A model generated the notes under the pieces. That model was not told where the DNA came from. It worked only from the letters and a program-made list of their open reading frames with translations, and did no database searches. The position numbers were made by a program, and so were the translations under genes. A stretch of DNA of 64,000 bases, taken from Pseudomonas sp. MF4836. Its GTDB lineage: Bacteria > Pseudomonadota > Gammaproteobacteria > Pseudomonadales > Pseudomonadaceae. Positions 1 to 7,466 of this stretch are shown piece by piece (position 1 is the stretch's first letter; each line of letters begins with the position of its first letter). The stretch is from contig NZ_MVOL01000022.1 in the NCBI RefSeq assembly GCF_002018875.1, positions 1 through 64,000 of the forward strand, written 5' to 3'.

Positions 1-628
1 CCCTCACCACCCCCATATCAATCCCCAAATGCACCAACTCCGCATGAGAACTAACCTGCAACTTGCTCTTGAGCATGGTCAGATAGTTGGACACCGTTTT
101 CGCACTGATGCACAGCTGCTGCGCAATCAACCGCGCCGGCGTGCCCTTGGCCAACATCACAAAAATCTCCAGTTCGCGCTGGGTCATGCTTTGCAGGCGC
201 GGGTCGCTGGCGTTCTGCTGGGGCGTGCAGGCCAGTTGCGTGGCCAGGGGCTGTTCGATGTAAGCGTGCCCCGCGAGGATTCTGCGCACCGCCTCGATCA
301 ACACCTCAGGTGCCGAGTTCTTCGTCAGGTAGCCTGAAGCCCCCGCATCCAGCGCCTGACGCACCAGCGGCAGCTCGTCATGCATGCTGAAGAACAGCAC
401 CCGCAACTGCGGTAAACGCTGGCGCAAGCGCCGGGTGGTTTCCAGGCCGCTGATGCCGGGCAGGCCAAAATCCATGATCACCAGGTTCGGCACCTCTTCC
501 TGGACCCGAATCAGGGCCTCCTCGCCCGTGGCCGCTTCGCGCACCTGGATCGCCGGCAACAAGGCCCGCAGTAGGCTGGCATAGCCCTGGCGGACCACCG
601 CGTGGTCATCGACCAGCAAAATATTCAT
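1..628 (-). CDS. pedR2: PedR2-like LuxR/NarL response regulator (3' end cut by window)
   Basis: DNA-binding response regulator, partner of the histidine kinase encoded just upstream. Visible are 209 residues: an N-terminal receiver domain with the acidic pocket D7-D8, the phospho-acceptor D53 (in IMDFGLPG) and the conserved lysine in YLTKN, then a LuxR-type helix-turn-helix (SAKTVSNYLTMLKSKL) close to the window edge. Only a few C-terminal residues can be missing. The ATG at 626-628 overlaps the kinase stop as ATGA, so the two are translationally coupled. Order and neighbours match the PedS2/PedR2 pair that controls lanthanide-dependent choice of PQQ alcohol dehydrogenases in P. putida; that role is inferred from context. 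Confidence 0.85.
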   Translation of the reverse strand, partial: MNILLVDDHAVVRQGYASLLRALLPAIQVREAATGEEALIRVQEEVPNLVIMDFGLPGISGLETTRRLRQRLPQLRVLFFSMHDELPLVRQALDAGASGYLTKNSAPEVLIEAVRRILAGHAYIEQPLATQLACTPQQNASDPRLQSMTQRELEIFVMLAKGTPARLIAQQLCISAKTVSNYLTMLKSKLQVSSHAELVHLGIDMGVVR

Positions 629-1887
629 CACGCCTCCAAGGGAATGCTCAAGGCCAGCGCCCAACCGGCGCCGGGCTGACTGTTGATGCGCAGTTCGCCA
701 CCCAGGCTGCGGGCGCGTTCGAACATCGAATGCAGGCCCACCCCAGGCTGCTGCGGCTGCTGGGCGCCACGGCCGTTGTCGCGGATCGACAGGCGCAGGC
801 GCCCGGCGCGGTGTTGCAGGCGCACCCGTACCCGGCTCGCCCCGGCGTGGCGGGCGACGTTGGTCAGGGCTTCCTGGAGCAGCCGATACAGATGGGTCTT
901 GCTCGGCATCGACAGCGGCGGCAGGTATTGGTCCACCCGCAGTTGGCAATCGATGCCCTGGCTACCCCGCCAATGCTCCACCAGCAGGCCCAGGGCCTGG
1001 TCCAGCGGCAGGTGTTGCAGCACCACCGGATACAGGTCGTGCACCAGGGCGCGAAAGCCCTGTTGCAGGTGTTCGCAGTTCGATTCCAGGGCTTGCACCG
1101 TCTGCGCCAGCAGCGCCGGCTGGTCGGTCACCACCCGCAGCAGGCAGGCCTGGGCGCGAATCCCCGCCAGGTATTGCCCAAGGTCATCGTGCAGGGTCTG
1201 GGCCAGGTGGGTGCGCTCCTGTTCCTGCACCGCCAGCAGGGCCTGGGTCAGGTGCGTGTTATCGGCCCGGGCCTGTTCCAGGGCCTCGACCATGTGGTTG
1301 AAGTGGCCGGCCAGCTGCCGCGCCTCGGGCAGACCCTCGGCCCGCAGGCGCACCGCCAGTTGCCCGCCCGACACTTGCCGCAAGGCGCGCAGCAGGTCGT
1401 CCAGCAGGCCCATGCCGCGGCGCACCGCCCAGCGGATGGTCAGCAGGCTGAGCAACAGCGCCAGGCCACACAGGCTCAGCAGTTGCTGCAATGAATCCCA
1501 GACTTCATCGATCTCATCACTGGGGTCGACGCCGATCAGCACTCGGCGCCCGTCGCTCAAGTCCAGCACCTTGTGGCTGCGACGGCTGCCGTCGAACAAT
1601 TGGCGACCGAGCCAGGCATCCAGCCCCTGCTCGGGGGCCAGCTCCAGTGACTCGCCCGGCGCCAGCCAGTGCACCCGCACATGGCGCAGGCTGCGGGTCA
1701 GGCGCGGTTGCAGGCTGGCCGGATCGCGCTCGGCCGTTTCACCCAGGTACTGCACCACCGCCTCGGCCGATTGCAGCTCGCGCTCCACATCCGCCACCGC
1801 CTGGTGCAGCAGCAGCGCCATGCAGGCCAGCGTGACCAGGGCGAAAAACGCCGTCACCCAGAGGTTGATCCGCCACAGTGCCGACAT
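628..1887 (-). CDS. pedS2: PedS2-like membrane sensor histidine kinase
   Basis: Sensor kinase of 419 aa. Transmembrane helix 1 is at about residues 7-28, a periplasmic loop spans about 32-133, helix 2 is at about 135-155, followed by a HAMP linker. The dimerization/phospho-acceptor segment is of the HisKA_3 class with H233 in TLHDDLGQYL, followed by an ATPase domain with N343 (LTNVARHA) and the DNGRG box at 370-374. I start at the ATG at 1885-1887, directly before the first membrane helix; the frame is open for 47 more codons upstream, but these are polar and overlap the small gene at 1890-2012. It pairs with the downstream NarL-type regulator. PedS2 of P. putida responds to lanthanides in the PQQ alcohol dehydrogenase switch; the same role here is inferred. 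Confidence 0.85.
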   Translation of the reverse strand: MSALWRINLWVTAFFALVTLACMALLLHQAVADVERELQSAEAVVQYLGETAERDPASLQPRLTRSLRHVRVHWLAPGESLELAPEQGLDAWLGRQLFDGSRRSHKVLDLSDGRRVLIGVDPSDEIDEVWDSLQQLLSLCGLALLLSLLTIRWAVRRGMGLLDDLLRALRQVSGGQLAVRLRAEGLPEARQLAGHFNHMVEALEQARADNTHLTQALLAVQEQERTHLAQTLHDDLGQYLAGIRAQACLLRVVTDQPALLAQTVQALESNCEHLQQGFRALVHDLYPVVLQHLPLDQALGLLVEHWRGSQGIDCQLRVDQYLPPLSMPSKTHLYRLLQEALTNVARHAGASRVRVRLQHRAGRLRLSIRDNGRGAQQPQQPGVGLHSMFERARSLGGELRINSQPGAGWALALSIPLEA

Positions 1888-1889
1888 CC

Positions 1890-2012
1890 CTAACGCCCCG
1901 GCACTGCAGGCGCGACCAGGGTCTGCAAGGGTCGCGCCGGGTGCAGTTTGTCGACGCCGATCAGGCTCAGGATCAGTAACAGCGGCAACAGCAACGCTTT
2001 GAGAATCCGCAT
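1890..2012 (-). CDS. Small single-pass membrane peptide (40 aa)
   Basis: A 40-codon reading frame sits between the divergent pedA1 gene and pedS2 and ends 2 bp before the pedS2 start. Its ATG is preceded by a good ribosome binding site (GGAGAG, 8 nt). The product begins with a short basic end (MRILK), then a hydrophobic stretch of about 16 residues, then a polar tail rich in proline. It could be a small membrane partner of the sensor kinase or a translational leader for it. I do not recognise a family. Support comes from the binding site and the tight spacing. Confidence 0.5.
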   Translation of the reverse strand: MRILKALLLPLLLILSLIGVDKLHPARPLQTLVAPAVPGR

Positions 2013-2100
2013 GTTCGGTGCTCTCCAAGGTGGCGATGCAAGGAAGGTGGCGCGCCAGGTGACCGTTGCCCTCATGCTAAAACCGCGCCGCAGCCAGCGG

Positions 2101-2131
2101 GGTACTACCTTGGTACTGGCCGAGCGGTACT
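2101..2131. promoter_or_regulatory. Triple GGTACT repeat in the pedS2/pedA1 divergent region
   Basis: Three direct copies of GGTACT lie at 2101-2106, 2112-2117 and 2126-2131, and the first continues into TACC, making a near-palindrome GGTACTACC. They lie 64-94 bp upstream of the pedA1 start and 89-119 bp upstream of the small gene on the other strand. Spacing near one helical turn fits a NarL-type response regulator site (AgmR/PedR1 or PedR2); the assignment is inference. Confidence 0.35.
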
Positions 2132-2194
2132 TTCTGCATATTTCCCCGCCCGCCAGGGCTTCCTATGCTGACGCCTCCCCTAGCGGAGTGCCCC

Positions 2195-3379
2195 ATGCGC
2201 CAGCTCGTCAGTTACGCCTTGATCTACTTGCTGGCGATTGCCAGCGCCGCGTTGCTGGCGACCCAAAGCCAGGCCGACGAAGGCACGCTGAGCGTGCGCA
2301 TCGGCTACCTGGGGTATCGCCCCGACCCCGGCCCGCTGCTGTCCAACGTCATTCCCGAGCCCAATGATGCCGGTGAGCGCGGCGCGCAATTGGCGATCGA
2401 GGACAGCAACAGCACCGGGCGTTTTCTCAAGCACGACTACCAACTGCGCAGCGCCAGCGTCGACAGCCCCGAGGCCCTGCTGCAAGCCGCCCAGGCCCAG
2501 CACGCCGAGGGCCTGCGGCTGTTCGTGGTCAATGCGCCGGCGGCCAGTCTGCGCCAGCTCAGCGCCGCCCTGCCCGACAGCCTGCTGTTCAACGTCGGCA
2601 GCGCCGATGACAGCCTGCGCAGCACCGCCTGCCTGGGCAACGTACTGCACAGCCTGCCGAGCCGGGCCATGCTCGCCGACGCGCTGGTGCAGTTCATGGC
2701 CGTGCGCAAATGGCAGCGCGCGCTGCTGATCGTCGGCCAGACCCCGGACGACGAGGCCTATGCGGCCGCCCTGCGCCGCGCCAGCAAGCGTTTCGGGGTA
2801 AAGATCGTCGCCGAAAAACCCTGGAGCTTCGACAACGACCAGCGCCGCAGCGCCCAGGCCGACATGCCGCTGTTCACCCAGACCGCCGAATACGACGTGG
2901 TGCTGGTGGCCGACGAACGCGGTGATTTCGGCGAGTACGTGCCGTACCAGACCTGGTACCCGCGGCCGGTGGCCGGGACCCAGGGCCTGACGCCCACCGG
3001 CTGGCACAAGACGGTGGAAACCTACGGCGCCGCGCAATTGCAGAAACGCTTCGAGGCCCTGGCCGGACGCTGGATGAACGACCGGGATTTCGCCGCCTGG
3101 ATCGCCGTGCGCAGCATCGCCAGCGCCGTCAGCAAATTGCGCCAGGCCGACCCCGTGGCCATCCAGCAGCTGGAACTGTCCGAGCAGTTGCCCCTGGACG
3201 GGTTCAAGGGCCGCAAGCTCAGCTATCGCCCGTGGAACGGCCAGTTGCGCCAACCGATCCCCATCGTCCAACCCCGGGCACTGGTCAGCACCTCGCCCCA
3301 GGACGGCTTCCTGCACCCCTTCAATGAAATGGACAGCCTGGGCTACGACAAGCCCGAGGTGACCTGCCGCTACCCCTGA
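2195..3379 (+). CDS. pedA1: PedA1-like substrate-binding protein of the PQQ-alcohol ABC system
   Basis: Periplasmic binding protein of 394 aa of the type found beside PQQ-dependent alcohol dehydrogenase genes (branched-chain amino-acid-binding fold). It has an N-terminal signal peptide of about 25 residues ending near SQA-DEG, then a mature domain starting LSVRIGYLGYRP. I use the ATG at 2195 because GCGGAG precedes it by 6-7 nt and the signal peptide begins there; an upstream in-frame ATG at 2165 adds ten residues without a binding site. It heads the operon pedA1-pedA2-pedB-pedC. The transporter is an ABC-2 exporter type, so a binding protein here is unusual among ABC systems but typical of this cluster; the ligand is unknown. 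Confidence 0.85.
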   Translation: MRQLVSYALIYLLAIASAALLATQSQADEGTLSVRIGYLGYRPDPGPLLSNVIPEPNDAGERGAQLAIEDSNSTGRFLKHDYQLRSASVDSPEALLQAAQAQHAEGLRLFVVNAPAASLRQLSAALPDSLLFNVGSADDSLRSTACLGNVLHSLPSRAMLADALVQFMAVRKWQRALLIVGQTPDDEAYAAALRRASKRFGVKIVAEKPWSFDNDQRRSAQADMPLFTQTAEYDVVLVADERGDFGEYVPYQTWYPRPVAGTQGLTPTGWHKTVETYGAAQLQKRFEALAGRWMNDRDFAAWIAVRSIASAVSKLRQADPVAIQQLELSEQLPLDGFKGRKLSYRPWNGQLRQPIPIVQPRALVSTSPQDGFLHPFNEMDSLGYDKPEVTCRYP

Positions 3380-3409
3380 TCCCAACACCACAACAACAAG
3401 GAATCCGCC

Positions 3410-4369
3410 ATGCGTCGCACCCTGCTCTCATGCGCCCTGCTGCTCGCTGCCGGAAACGCCGCGGCCGCCACCGCCTGGGTCTCCAACGAGAAAGACAACA
3501 GCCTGAGCCTGATCGACATGCAGACCCTGCAAGTCACCGAAACCCTGCCCGTGGGCCAGCGTCCGCGCGGGTTGCTGCTGTCCCACGACAACAAGCTGCT
3601 GTACATCTGCGCCAGCGACTCGGACCGGGTCCAGGTGATGGACGTGGCCACGCGCAAGATCATCAAGGAACTGCCGTCCGGCAAGGACCCCGAGCAGTTC
3701 GCCCTGCACCCCAACAACCGCTGGCTGTATGTGTCCAACGAGGACGATGCGCTGGTGACGGTGATCGATACCGAGACCTCCAAGGTCATCGGCCAGATCA
3801 ATGTCGGGGTCGAGCCCGAAGGCATGGCAGTCAGCCCCGACGGCAAGTGGGCGGTCAATACCAGTGAAACCACCAACATGCTGCACTGGATCGACACCAG
3901 CACCCAGACCCTGGCCGACAGCACCCTGGTGGATCAGCGCCCGCGCTTTGTCGAGTTCAGCCAGGACGGTTCACAGCTCTGGGCCTCGGCGGAAATCGGC
4001 GGCACGGTGACCATTCTCGACGTCGCCACACGCAAGATCCTCAAGACCCTGAACTTCCAGATCAAGGGCGTGCACCCCGACAAAGTGCAGCCGGTGGGGA
4101 TCAAGCTCAGTGCCGACGGCCAGTACGCTTTCGTCGCCCTGGGCCCGGCCAACCATGTGGCGGTGATCGACGCCAAGACCTTCGAAATTCTCGACTACCT
4201 GCTGGTGGGCCGGCGCGTCTGGCAGTTGGCATTTACCCCGGACCAGCGCCAACTGCTGGCCACCAACGGCGTCAGCGGCGACGTCTCGGTGATCGATGTG
4301 CAAAGCCGCAAGGTGCTGAAGTCGATCAAGGTCGGGCGTTATCCGTGGGGTGTGGTGGTCACCCCATGA
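3410..4369 (+). CDS. pedA2: PedA2-like YVTN beta-propeller protein of PQQ-dependent catabolism
   Basis: Exported 319-aa protein with a signal peptide (residues 1-20) followed by repeated blades containing LYVSNEDDA- and VIDVQSRK-like motifs, the seven-bladed YVTN propeller found in PQQ alcohol clusters. It lies 30 bp after pedA1 and overlaps pedB by ATGA. The ribosome binding site AAGGAA follows immediately after AACAACAA (3392-3399), a sequence of the Hfq/Crc-recognised AANAANAA form, which suggests translational carbon catabolite repression. Its biochemical role is not settled; a scaffold or quinoprotein-associated periplasmic function is likely. Confidence 0.85.
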   Translation: MRRTLLSCALLLAAGNAAAATAWVSNEKDNSLSLIDMQTLQVTETLPVGQRPRGLLLSHDNKLLYICASDSDRVQVMDVATRKIIKELPSGKDPEQFALHPNNRWLYVSNEDDALVTVIDTETSKVIGQINVGVEPEGMAVSPDGKWAVNTSETTNMLHWIDTSTQTLADSTLVDQRPRFVEFSQDGSQLWASAEIGGTVTILDVATRKILKTLNFQIKGVHPDKVQPVGIKLSADGQYAFVALGPANHVAVIDAKTFEILDYLLVGRRVWQLAFTPDQRQLLATNGVSGDVSVIDVQSRKVLKSIKVGRYPWGVVVTP

Positions 4370-5109
4370 ATGCCCTGGAGGTCAGCCAACTGAGCTTTGC
4401 CTATGGCCCGCGCGAGGCCCTGAAACAGGTCAGCTTCAGCCTGGCACCCGGGCGTTTTGCCGCGTTGCTGGGACCCAATGGCGCCGGCAAGTCGACCCTG
4501 ATCGCCTTGCTCACCCGGCTGTATGACGTGCAGCAGGGCGAGATCCGGGTCGGCGGTCACTCCCTGCGCGAGGCCCCGCGCCCGGCCCTGCGCCAATTGG
4601 GTGTGGTGTTCCAGCAAAGCACCCTGGACCTGGACCTGAGCATCGAGCAGAACCTGCGTTACCACGCGGCGTTGCACGGTTTGTCACGGCGCCAGAGCCA
4701 TGCGCGCATCGACGCTGAACTGGAGCGCCAGGGCCTCGCCGAGCGCCGTCGGGAACGGGTCCGCGAGCTCAATGGCGGGCACCGGCGGCGGGTCGAAATC
4801 GCCCGCGCGCTGTTGCATGAACCGCGCCTGTTATTGCTCGACGAGGCCAGCGCCGGCCTCGACCCGGCCAGCCGCCTGGCCCTCAACCAGCACATCCGCA
4901 ACCTGTGCCGCGAGCAGCAGTTAAGCGTGCTCTGGACCACCCACCTGCTGGACGAAGTGCAGGCCAGCGACGACCTGCTGATCCTGCATCAGGGCCGGCT
5001 GGTGGCCAGCGGACAGGCCGCAGCCTTGAGCCAAGAACACGGCGGCGATCTCGATTCGGCCTTCGCCCGCCTCACCGCCCCATCCCCTTCTGGAGTCGCA
5101 GGCCGATGA
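4366..5109 (+). CDS. pedB: PedB-like ABC transporter ATP-binding subunit
   Basis: Cytoplasmic ATPase of 247 aa. Walker A is GPNGAGKST, the Q-loop is VVFQQS, and Walker B is LLLLDEASAGLDP. The signature motif reads LNGGH instead of LSGGQ, a visible deviation. The start ATG at 4366 overlaps the pedA2 stop, and the stop overlaps the start of pedC, so the three are coupled. It energises the permease PedC in a system associated with PQQ-dependent oxidation of alcohols such as ethanol and 2-phenylethanol; what is moved is not known. Confidence 0.88.
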   Translation: MNALEVSQLSFAYGPREALKQVSFSLAPGRFAALLGPNGAGKSTLIALLTRLYDVQQGEIRVGGHSLREAPRPALRQLGVVFQQSTLDLDLSIEQNLRYHAALHGLSRRQSHARIDAELERQGLAERRRERVRELNGGHRRRVEIARALLHEPRLLLLDEASAGLDPASRLALNQHIRNLCREQQLSVLWTTHLLDEVQASDDLLILHQGRLVASGQAAALSQEHGGDLDSAFARLTAPSPSGVAGR

Positions 5110-5897
5110 ACGCCTACTGGCAGTGTTTCAGCGGTATCGTGCTGCGCGAATGGCTGCGTTTCGTGTTGCAGCGCACGCGTTTTCTCAGTGCCCTGGTGCG
5201 TCCGCTCCTGTGGTTGCTGGTGTTCGCCGCCGGCTTTCGCGCGGCACTGGGGATCGCCATCATCGAGCCCTACGACACCTACATCCCCTATGAGGTCTAC
5301 ATCATCCCCGGGCTGGCCTGCATGATTTTGCTGTTCAACGGCATGCAGGGCTCGCTGTCGATGGTCTACGACCGGGAAATGGGCAGCATGCGGGTGCTGC
5401 TCACCAGCCCCCTGCCCCGGGCCTTCCTGCTGGCCAGCAAGCTGTTGGCCACCTCGCTGATCTCGTTGCTGCAGGTCTATGCCTTCCTGGCCATCGCCTG
5501 GCTGTACGGCGTGCAGCCGCCGGCCATGGGCTTACTGATGGTCTTGCCGGCGTTGCTGCTGGTGGCCCTGATGCTGAGCGCCCTGGGGCTGCTGCTGTCG
5601 AATGCCATTCGCCAGCTGGAGAATTTTGCCGGGGTGATGAATTTCGTGATCTTCCCGTTGTTCTTCCTGTCGTCGGCGCTGTACCCGCTGTGGAAGATGC
5701 TCGAAGCCAGCCAGTGGCTGTACTGGCTGTGCGCCCTCAACCCCTTCACCCATGGCGTGGAACTGGTGCGCTTTGCCCTGTACCAGCGCTTCAACCCGCT
5801 GGCCCTGGCGGTGTGCCTGGGCCTGACCCTGCTGTTCTCGCTGCTGGCGGTGCTGACCTTCAACCCGCAGCATGCGGCGCTGCGCAAACAGGGCTGA
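5106..5897 (+). CDS. pedC: PedC-like ABC-2 family permease
   Basis: Inner-membrane protein of 263 aa with about six hydrophobic helices, including LLWLLVFAAGF, IIPGLACMILLF, LISLLQVYAFLAIAW and FVIFPLFFLSSALYPL; the last carries the FF-SS-LYP pattern typical of ABC-2 type transporters. It starts within the pedB stop codon (ATGA). With pedB it forms an exporter-like ABC module belonging to the PQQ alcohol dehydrogenase gene set. It is the last gene of the tightly coupled part; the next gene begins after 127 bp. Confidence 0.88.
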   Translation: MNAYWQCFSGIVLREWLRFVLQRTRFLSALVRPLLWLLVFAAGFRAALGIAIIEPYDTYIPYEVYIIPGLACMILLFNGMQGSLSMVYDREMGSMRVLLTSPLPRAFLLASKLLATSLISLLQVYAFLAIAWLYGVQPPAMGLLMVLPALLLVALMLSALGLLLSNAIRQLENFAGVMNFVIFPLFFLSSALYPLWKMLEASQWLYWLCALNPFTHGVELVRFALYQRFNPLALAVCLGLTLLFSLLAVLTFNPQHAALRKQG

Positions 5898-6024
5898 GGG
5901 CGCCGCCGAGCCCTGCTGCGGGCAGAAAACAGTACTTTCGTAGCGGTTTTACTGTCTATCGTCGCATTCACAAAGCTCCATCCGTGGCATGTAATGGGCC
6001 TATAACAAGAAGGATAAAAGCCCT

Positions 6025-6582
6025 ATGCCACGTGCCCTGCGTTGTCTGTTACGCCCCTGCCTGGCACTTGCCTGGCTGAGCCTGCTGGCCGGCCCGGCAC
6101 ACGCCGAAACCCCGCTGTTTTCCGCCGAGGGTTATCGCACCAGCCTGTACCGCAGCCCGACGCCGAACCAGCTGGACGGTGCGCAGATCATCGACACCCC
6201 CGCCCTGCAACAACTGCTGCAACAGACCCCGCGCCCGGTGCTGGTCGATGTCTATCGCCGGCAATGGCTGCAAGGCCGCTTCATCGAGGACGAACCCCAT
6301 GCCAACCTGCCCGGCAGCCTGTGGCTGGCCAATACCGGCGACGGCGAACTCGGCGCACCCTGGCAGGCCTACTTCGCCCGCCATCTGCAACAGGCCAGCG
6401 CCGGCCGCCTGGAACAACCGTTGGTCTTTTATTGCCGATCCGATTGCTGGTTGAGCTGGAACGCGGTAAAACGCGCCGCAGCATTGGGCTATAAAACCCT
6501 GTATTGGTACCGCGACGGCCTCGACGCCTGGCAAGCCGCCAACCTGCCCGTGTCGCCAGCCCAGCCCGAACCCTTTCCCTGA
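6025..6582 (+). CDS. PQQ-dependent catabolism-associated CXXCW-type rhodanese-like protein
   Basis: Exported protein of 185 aa with a signal peptide (1-27, ending AHA). The C-terminal half is rhodanese-like: strand LVFYC, then C137-RSD-C141-W142, then helix and GLDAWQ. The Cys-Cys-Trp signature marks the family always found near PQQ alcohol dehydrogenases; here the two cysteines are separated by three residues. It may act on sulfur or redox state in the periplasm during quinoprotein or cytochrome maturation; that is inference. AACAAGAA (6004-6011) directly abuts the AAGGA binding site, a possible Hfq/Crc target. Confidence 0.8.
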   Translation: MPRALRCLLRPCLALAWLSLLAGPAHAETPLFSAEGYRTSLYRSPTPNQLDGAQIIDTPALQQLLQQTPRPVLVDVYRRQWLQGRFIEDEPHANLPGSLWLANTGDGELGAPWQAYFARHLQQASAGRLEQPLVFYCRSDCWLSWNAVKRAAALGYKTLYWYRDGLDAWQAANLPVSPAQPEPFP

Positions 6583-6639
6583 GCCAATACCCGCGTGCTC
6601 CAGCCCCACCACAATCAAATAATAACGAGGTGAAAGGCC

Positions 6640-7305
6640 ATGTACAAAATTCTGATTGCCGACGATCACCCCCTGTTTCGTGAAGCGATCCACAACGTTA
6701 TCAGCGATGGTTTCCCCGGCAGCGAAGTCATGGAAACCGCCGACCTGGAAAGCGCCCTGGCCCTGACCCAGCAGCACGACGACCTGGACCTGATCCTGCT
6801 CGACCTGAACATGCCGGGCATGCACGGCCTCAACGGCCTGATCAACCTGCGCAACGAAGCGCCGACCATCCCGGTGGTGATCGTCTCGGCCGAACAGGAC
6901 AAGCAGATCGTGCTCCAGGCCATCACCTATGGCGCGGTGGGGTTTATCACCAAGTCTTCGCCGCGCTCGCAGATGACCGAGGCCATCGAGCAGATCCTCA
7001 ACGGCAACGTGTACCTGCCGCCGGACATCATCCGCACCCAGAAGAGCAGCTCCGGGCGGCGCATGAACGAAAACCCCAGCTTCCCGCCGGAACTGCTCCA
7101 GGCCCTGACTCGCAAGCAACTGCTGGTACTCGAACGCATGACCAAGGGCGAATCGAACAAACAGATCGCCTACACCCTGGACATCGCCGAAACCACGGTC
7201 AAAGCCCACGTCTCGGCCATCCTGCGCAAACTCAACGTCCACAACCGCGTCCAGGCCATCCTCAGCGCCGGGGACATCGACTTCGGCGCCTATTTGCGTC
7301 GTTGA
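6640..7305 (+). CDS. pedR1: AgmR/ErbR/PedR1 LuxR-type response regulator
   Basis: Response regulator of 221 aa: receiver domain with D8-D9, phospho-acceptor D55 (LILLDLNMPG) and lysine in FITKSSP, then a NarL/LuxR helix-turn-helix at about 155-215 (NKQIAYTLDIAETTVKAHVS). It closely fits the AgmR/ExaE/ErbR/PedR1 regulators that activate PQQ biosynthesis and quinoprotein ethanol dehydrogenase genes. It lies 57 bp after the CXXCW gene on the same strand. Ribosome binding site GAGGTG is preceded by AATAATAA (6618-6625), a possible Hfq/Crc site. Its kinase is probably one of the sensors in this region, although NahK is also convergent here. Confidence 0.88.
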   Translation: MYKILIADDHPLFREAIHNVISDGFPGSEVMETADLESALALTQQHDDLDLILLDLNMPGMHGLNGLINLRNEAPTIPVVIVSAEQDKQIVLQAITYGAVGFITKSSPRSQMTEAIEQILNGNVYLPPDIIRTQKSSSGRRMNENPSFPPELLQALTRKQLLVLERMTKGESNKQIAYTLDIAETTVKAHVSAILRKLNVHNRVQAILSAGDIDFGAYLRR

Positions 7306-7359
7306 CGCCGGTAGCCCATCGGCGTCTTACCGCAGCCCGAAACGGGAAGCCGCAGCACC

Positions 7360-7466
7360 CTGTAGCCGATGCCGAAGGCTCGGGCCGCGGTTGGACGCTG
7401 GCCCTCAATAACGCCCCCAATTGACCTGAGTGCCTCGGCGCAGCGCAGCCTGGCGGCAGCGGCTAT
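7360..7466. repeat. REP pair (REPIN-like) between pedR1 and nahK
   Basis: Two inverted REP-type arms: CTGTAGCCGATGCCGAAGGC from 7360 and the opposite AGCCTGGCGGCAGCGGCTA ending at 7466. They separate convergent genes. The second arm supplies the TAG stop of nahK (CTA at 7463-7465). Confidence 0.65.
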
